Shown one piece after another: positions 59,809 through 64,000 of a stretch of 64,000 nucleotides of DNA (position 1 is its first letter; each line of letters opens with the position of its first letter). The DNA comes from Pseudomonas gingeri (GTDB taxonomy: Bacteria > Pseudomonadota > Gammaproteobacteria > Pseudomonadales > Pseudomonadaceae). The translations under genes and the position numbers were made by a program. The DNA is taken from NCBI RefSeq assembly GCF_013386165.1, contig NZ_JACAOS010000015.1:507594-571593 (forward strand), read 5' to 3'. The notes beneath the pieces are model-generated. The model saw only the letters and a program-made list of their open reading frames with translations, made no database searches and had not been told where the DNA came from.

Positions 59809-60291
59809 TCAGATGCTCTCCAGCTCGGACCATTCTTCTTCGCTCATCATCTTGTCCAGCTCAACCAGAATCAGCAGTTCGTTGTTCTTGTTGCACACGC
59901 CCTGGATGAATTTGGCCGATTCGTCGTTACCCACGTTTGGCGCGGTTTCGACTTCCGACTGACGCAGATAGACCACTTCCGCAACGCTGTCGACCATGAT
60001 GCCGACCACTTGCTTGTCAGCCTCGATGATCACGATACGGGTGTTGTCGTTGACTTCGGTCGGCATCAGGCCAAAACGCTGGCGGGTGTCGATCACGGTG
60101 ACCACGTTGCCGCGCAGGTTGATGATCCCCAGCACGTAGCTCGGGGCGCCGGGTACCGGGGCGATCTCGGTGTAGCGCAGGACTTCCTGGACGCGCATCA
60201 CGTTGATCCCATAGGACTCGTTATCCAGCTTGAAGGTTACCCATTGCAGGATCGGATCTTCGGAACTCTGTGCGGACGACGACTTATTCAT
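59809..60291 (-). CDS. cheW: Chemotaxis coupling protein CheW
   Basis: The ATG at 60291 (MNKSSSAQSSEDPILQWVTF) gives 160 residues. The CheW fold shows LDNESYGINVMRVQEVLRY, GAPSYVLGIINLRGNVVTVI and GIMVDSVAEVVYL. CheW bridges chemoreceptors and CheA in polar arrays. GAGGGTC precedes the start. It is followed without a gap by the DUF2802 gene. Confidence 0.96.
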   Translation of the reverse strand: MNKSSSAQSSEDPILQWVTFKLDNESYGINVMRVQEVLRYTEIAPVPGAPSYVLGIINLRGNVVTVIDTRQRFGLMPTEVNDNTRIVIIEADKQVVGIMVDSVAEVVYLRQSEVETAPNVGNDESAKFIQGVCNKNNELLILVELDKMMSEEEWSELESI

Positions 60292-60364
60292 ACCCCTGAC
60301 CCTCAATGACCGTTGATACGGTGTGTGCTCTGGCAAACGTCGCGGGGGGACCGCGATGACGCCG

Positions 60365-61276
60365 TTATTTGTTCGTTGGTTTACTGGTTGGCTTGTTTGT
60401 TTGCAGTTGCTTCACCGCACCGCTGGCAATCAGTTCGGCCAGTTCGGAGACGTCGAGCAACGCACACATGTGTTCAATGACCGTGCCGGCCAGCCACGGC
60501 CGTTGTCCACGATGGGTACGCCATTTGATTTCGTTGGGGTCCAGGCGCAAGGAGCGGCTGACCTGATGCACCGCCAGCCCCCACTCATAGCCCTGGACCG
60601 AGATCACGTATTGCAGGCCCTGGCGGAAATCGTCGCGATAACGGTCCGGCATCACCCAGCGCGCGGTATCCAACACCTTCAGGTTGCCGGCCTGGCTCGG
60701 CAAGATCCCGAGGAACCATTCCGGCTGCCCGAACAAGGGCGTCAGCTCATGCCCCGCCAGTGAATAGATCGAGCCCAGGCACACCAACGGCACCGCCAGG
60801 GTCAGCCCGGCGACATCGAACAGCAGGCACTCGAAAGGCTCGGCCGCCCAATGCGGACGCTCGTCGCCTTGCACCGGCGGCGGCGGAATATTCGCGGCGG
60901 GAGGCAGATGCACCTCGACCACCGGTTCCACCACCACCGGGGCGACCGGCACCACCTGCGGTATCGCCACCGGCACTTCCAGCAACTGCGGGGTCGGCGC
61001 GAGCGCCGTGACCACCGGCGCGGCGATCGGGGCTTGCGCCGCCAAGGCATCGCGGGCCTGTTCTTCAAGCACGGCGGCCTGGAACTCGTCCAGCTCGGTG
61101 GCCACGCTCGGCTCCACCAGCAGCGGTACCGAGACGGGCACCTCGACGGCGACGGCGACGGCGATATCCACCGGTAACTCTTCGGTCGCCTCCTGCAGCA
61201 GTGCATCCAGGTAGGACTGCAGCGCCACTTGCGGCCGTGTGGTGATTTCAACAGGACGGATCATGTGTATGCCCAT
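60365..61276 (-). CDS. CheW-domain protein, ParP-like
   Basis: The 303-residue protein has a long low-complexity linker rich in Val, Ala and Pro (about residues 35-140), then a CheW-like domain with FECLLFDVAGLTLAVPLVCL, FLGILPSQAGNLKVLDT and the end helix LLDVSELAELIASG. Adjacent ParA and CheW genes match the ParC-ParP system that holds chemotaxis arrays at the cell pole in Vibrio and Pseudomonas. The last residues repeat NKPTSKPTNK. An alternative ATG lies four codons in. Confidence 0.88.
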   Translation of the reverse strand: MGIHMIRPVEITTRPQVALQSYLDALLQEATEELPVDIAVAVAVEVPVSVPLLVEPSVATELDEFQAAVLEEQARDALAAQAPIAAPVVTALAPTPQLLEVPVAIPQVVPVAPVVVEPVVEVHLPPAANIPPPPVQGDERPHWAAEPFECLLFDVAGLTLAVPLVCLGSIYSLAGHELTPLFGQPEWFLGILPSQAGNLKVLDTARWVMPDRYRDDFRQGLQYVISVQGYEWGLAVHQVSRSLRLDPNEIKWRTHRGQRPWLAGTVIEHMCALLDVSELAELIASGAVKQLQTNKPTSKPTNK

Positions 61277-61348
61277 GGAGATGTCCCGTTACAGTAACCT
61301 GTAAAGGGTATCGGCTGGACAGGCAGATGACTTGAGGACTGGGTCACG

Positions 61349-62137
61349 TCAGGCCACCTGAGGAATAAGTTGCTGGGTCAGCAGGTGCTTGAGCAGAGCT
61401 CGATAAGCCAGCACCCCGCGGCTCTTGCCGTCGAACTGCGACGGAGTGACACCGGCCCGGCTGGCGTCGCGCAGGCGCGTGTCGACCGGGATGTAGCCTT
61501 CCCAGATGGTCTCCGGGAACTTGTCACGCAACACCCGCAAGGTGCCCATGGACGCCTGGGTCCGGCGGTCGAACAAGGTCGGCACGATGGTGTAGGGCAA
61601 GGCCTGCTTGCGTGAACGGTTGATCATCGCCAGCGTGTTGACCATGCGCTCCAGGCCCTTGACCGCCAAATGCTCGGTCTGCACCGGCACCACCAGTTGC
61701 TGGCTCGCCGCCAGGGCGTTGACCATCAGCACGCCCAGCAGCGGTGGGCTGTCGATCACCGCGTAATCGAAGTCCTGCCACAACTGCGCCAGGCTCTTGG
61801 CGATCACCAGGCCCAGGCCGCTCTGGCCCGGCGACAAGCGCTCAAGGGTCGCCAGTGCGGTACTGGAGGGCAGCAGGGAAATCCGCTCGTCGCTGGTGGA
61901 CAGCAGCAATTGCCCGGGCAAGCCCGTGGGCACCGTGCCGCGGTGCTGGAACAGGTCGAAGTTGCTGTGCTCCAGGGTATCGGGGTCATAACCGAAGTAG
62001 CTGGTCATCGAGCCGTGGGGGTCGAGGTCGACCACGACCACGCGCTTGCCCGCCTCGGCCAGCAATCCGGCTAAAGCGATGGAGGAAGTGGTCTTACCGA
62101 CGCCACCCTTTTGATTGGCTACTGCCCAGACTCTCAT
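61349..62137 (-). CDS. ParA family ATPase of the chemotaxis operon (ParC-like)
   Basis: The 262-residue deviant Walker ATPase starts RVWAVANQKGGVGKTTSSIA, with VVDLDPHGSMTSYFG and YAVIDSPPLLGVLMVNAL. In this operon position such proteins set the polar location of chemotaxis arrays rather than partitioning plasmids. It lies between motD and the ParP-like gene. Confidence 0.92.
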   Translation of the reverse strand: MRVWAVANQKGGVGKTTSSIALAGLLAEAGKRVVVVDLDPHGSMTSYFGYDPDTLEHSNFDLFQHRGTVPTGLPGQLLLSTSDERISLLPSSTALATLERLSPGQSGLGLVIAKSLAQLWQDFDYAVIDSPPLLGVLMVNALAASQQLVVPVQTEHLAVKGLERMVNTLAMINRSRKQALPYTIVPTLFDRRTQASMGTLRVLRDKFPETIWEGYIPVDTRLRDASRAGVTPSQFDGKSRGVLAYRALLKHLLTQQLIPQVA

Positions 62138-62188
62138 TCAGTGTATTCCTCCCGGCAGGCGTCAAACCTGCCGAGAAATAGCGCCAAG

Positions 62189-63076
62189 TTATAGAGCAGG
62201 TGCCGGAGATTTGACGGCGTTCTCGCGTACCGCTTGCTTTATCGCTGGCGGTGCAGTTTGTGTGCCAGCACGCTTCAACGCGGCATCCGGTGTTGCATTG
62301 GCCGTGCCGGTGCCGGTCAGGCTGCGGCGGACGTCGAGATTACGCGACACCACCAGCACCACCCGACGATTGCGCGCCCGGCCTTCGGCAGTGGCATTGT
62401 TGGCCACTGGCTGGAACTCACCATAACCCACCGAGGCCAGGCGGCTGGGGTTGACCCCTTCCATGGCCATCATCCGCACGATACTCGACGAGCGAGCCGA
62501 GGACAGCTCCCAGTTGGTGGGGTATTGCGCGGTGCGAATCGGCTGGTCATCGGTAAAGCCTTCGACGTGGATCGGGTTGTCGAAGGGTTTGAGGATCTTC
62601 GCCACCTTGTCGATGATGTTGAACGCCATGTCGCTGGGCATCGCATCACCGCTGCCGAACAGCAGGCTGGAGTTGAGTTCGATCTCGACCCACAGCTCGT
62701 TGCCACGCACGGTCATCTGGTTGGAACTGATCAGGTCGCCGAAGGCCGCACTGATATCGTCGGCGATGCTCTTGAGTGGATCCTTGGCACCCTGGCCGAG
62801 GGCGGCGTCGGTCTGTTCGCTGTCCTTGATCAGTGGCTCGGCCGGCTTGACCGTGACCGGGCGCTCATCACCGATGGGAATCGGCTTGAGGCTGCGGTCG
62901 ACGTCACTGAACACCCCGACCAGCGCCTGCGAGATCACCTTGTACTTGCCTTCGTTGATCGAGGAAATCGAGTACATGACCACGAAAAAGGCGAACAGCA
63001 GCGTGATGAAGTCAGCGTAGGAAACCAGCCAGCGCTCGTGATTCACATGCTCTTCGTGTTGGCGACGTCTGGCCAT
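62189..63076 (-). CDS. motD: Flagellar stator protein MotD (MotB family)
   Basis: The 295-residue protein has one N-terminal membrane helix holding the proton-binding aspartate (WLVSYADFITLLFAFFVVMY) and a periplasmic OmpA-like peptidoglycan-binding domain (VEGFTDDQPIRTAQYPTNWE, RARNRRVVLVV). MotCD is the second proton-driven stator set of Pseudomonas and supports swarming. The C-terminal tail after residue 250 is basic and low complexity. Confidence 0.95.
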   Translation of the reverse strand: MARRRQHEEHVNHERWLVSYADFITLLFAFFVVMYSISSINEGKYKVISQALVGVFSDVDRSLKPIPIGDERPVTVKPAEPLIKDSEQTDAALGQGAKDPLKSIADDISAAFGDLISSNQMTVRGNELWVEIELNSSLLFGSGDAMPSDMAFNIIDKVAKILKPFDNPIHVEGFTDDQPIRTAQYPTNWELSSARSSSIVRMMAMEGVNPSRLASVGYGEFQPVANNATAEGRARNRRVVLVVSRNLDVRRSLTGTGTANATPDAALKRAGTQTAPPAIKQAVRENAVKSPAPAL

Positions 63077-63086
63077 GTCTACTCCA

Positions 63087-63827
63087 TCAGTCCATGAAGC
63101 CTTGCAGCTTCAATTCAATGGAGCGCGGGTTCTCGCCTTCGGCAATCGACAGGATGCCTTCAAGGAGCATTTCCCGGTAGCGTGACTGGCGCAGGGCAAT
63201 CGACTTGAGCTTGCTCGCCACCGGCAGCAGCACCAGGTTCGCACTGGCCACACCGTAGATGGTGGCAACGAAGGCCACGGCAATGCCGCTACCCAGTTGC
63301 GAAGGATCGCCGAGGTTGCCCATCACGTGAATCAGGCCCATGACCGCACCGATGATACCGATGGTCGGCGCATAGCCGCCCATGCTTTCGAAGACCTTGG
63401 CGGCTTCGATATCACGGCTTTCCTGGGTGTAGAAATCCACTTCGAGAATGCTGCGGATAGCCTCCGGCTCGGCGCCATCGACCAGCAGTTGCAGGCCCTT
63501 GCGTGAGTAGGTATCCGGCTCGGACTCGGCGATGCTTTCCAGGCCCAGCAGGCCTTCCTTGCGCGCCGTCAGGCTCCAGTTGACCACGCGCTCGACGCCG
63601 GCAGGCAGATCGATACGCGGGGGGAAGAGGATCCAGATGACAATCTGCATGGCTCGCTTGAACGCGCTCATCGGCGATTGCAGCAAGGCCGCGCCAATGG
63701 TCCCGCCGAGCACGATCAAGGCGGCCGGACCGTTGGCCAGGGCCCCGAGGTGCCCGCCTTCGAGGAAGTTGCCGCCGATGATGGCGACAAACGCCAGGAT
63801 CATCCCGATAAGGCTCAACACATCCAT
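63087..63827 (-). CDS. motC: Flagellar stator protein MotC (MotA family)
   Basis: The 246-residue protein has four membrane helices (MDVLSLIGMILAFVAIIGG, LIVLGGTIGAALLQ, IGIIGAVMGLIHVMGNL, AVAFVATIYGVASANLVLLP) and a cytoplasmic loop for FliG contact. It partners MotD in the stator. Its ATG overlaps the cheB stop by one base (TGATG). Confidence 0.96.
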   Translation of the reverse strand: MDVLSLIGMILAFVAIIGGNFLEGGHLGALANGPAALIVLGGTIGAALLQSPMSAFKRAMQIVIWILFPPRIDLPAGVERVVNWSLTARKEGLLGLESIAESEPDTYSRKGLQLLVDGAEPEAIRSILEVDFYTQESRDIEAAKVFESMGGYAPTIGIIGAVMGLIHVMGNLGDPSQLGSGIAVAFVATIYGVASANLVLLPVASKLKSIALRQSRYREMLLEGILSIAEGENPRSIELKLQGFMD

Positions 63828-64000
63828 CAGAGGCAGGCCTCGACCAGATGCTTGCCGATTTCATCCAGGCTGTAGACCGCGTCGGCCAGCTCGGCCTTGA
63901 CGATGGCCATGGGCATGCCATAGATCACGCAACTGGCTTCGTCCTGGGCCCAGATGGCACTGCCACCCTGCTTGAGCAGGCGCGCGCCTTCACGACCGTC
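63827..64000 (-). CDS. cheB: Chemotaxis methylesterase CheB, C-terminal end (window edge)
   Basis: The frame enters at the right edge and gives the last 57 residues: DGREGARLLKQGGSAIWAQD, then EASCVIYGMPMAIV and a final helix DEIGKHLVEACL. This is the end of the CheB methylesterase domain, which demethylates and deamidates chemoreceptors. The order cheB-motC-motD is standard for Pseudomonas. Confidence 0.93.
   Translation of the reverse strand, partial: DGREGARLLKQGGSAIWAQDEASCVIYGMPMAIVKAELADAVYSLDEIGKHLVEACL

Overview
The window is a chromosomal segment of a Pseudomonas of the fluorescens lineage. The evidence is the gene order gyrA-serC-pheA-hisC-tyrA-cmk-rpsA-ihfB, the rbdA-to-fumC block arranged as in P. 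aeruginosa PA0861-PA0854, the aroC-MFS-mtnB-mtnD-mtnC block, the motC-motD-ParA-ParP-cheW chemotaxis tail, Pseudomonas-restricted small families (DUF3509, DUF6316, DUF2802) and REP palindromes of the GTAGGAGCGAGCTTGCTCGCGA type. Most genes are core housekeeping genes of high GC; the O-antigen genes at the left edge look visibly more AT-rich.

Layout. (1) 1-3642, minus strand: a FucNAc sugar-nucleotide module (wbjB, wbjC, wbjD) and the start of a glycosyltransferase, forming the end of an O-antigen cluster. About 826 bp without a gene separates it from ihfB. (2) 4469-16354, minus strand: ihfB, a small lipoprotein, rpsA, cmk, tyrA, hisC, pheA, serC, gyrA and mtnA. TyrA is not fused to an EPSP synthase, which is atypical for the genus. 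(3) 16464-21247, plus strand: MTA deaminase, ubiG, mupP, a YciK-type SDR and a diguanylate cyclase with a sigma-54-like site upstream. (4) 21410-31816: a TenA/PqqC-fold protein, rbdA, an ABC exporter, a DsbA/FrnE protein, trhO, bolA, a DUF2059 protein, fumC (plus strand) and an EamA transporter. (5) 32029-37237: DUF6316, a thiolase, a two-domain PPK2 and mnmC. (6) 37257-47056, the accessory heart of the window: two tandem very large proteins with a toxin-like N-terminal half, leucine-rich repeats and a NEL-type E3 ubiquitin ligase region, preceded by a lipoprotein nuclease. The downstream gene has a full NEL domain with a CxD site; the upstream paralogue stops just after the catalytic cysteine. 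(7) 47241-52778: small genes (YheU, a divergent CsrA, YnfA, an SDR, DUF3309, small membrane proteins, ankyrin, DUF3509, a short LuxR-type regulator). (8) 53011-58322: methionine-salvage genes mtnC, mtnD, mtnB, an MFS carrier, aroC and an alpha/beta hydrolase. (9) 58567-64000: a tail-anchored GNAT-like protein and the chemotaxis/flagellar operon DUF2802, cheW, ParP-like, ParA-like, motD, motC and the end of cheB.

Together the genes cover aromatic amino acid and chorismate synthesis, both halves of the methylthioadenosine salvage route (mtaD and mtnA at one locus, mtnBCD at another), c-di-GMP signalling and flagellar control. The least conventional content is the NEL E3 ligase pair. No RNA gene, CRISPR array or insertion sequence was found. 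Starts were moved from the longest open frame wherever a Shine-Dalgarno sequence or family alignment favoured an internal ATG, GTG or TTG.
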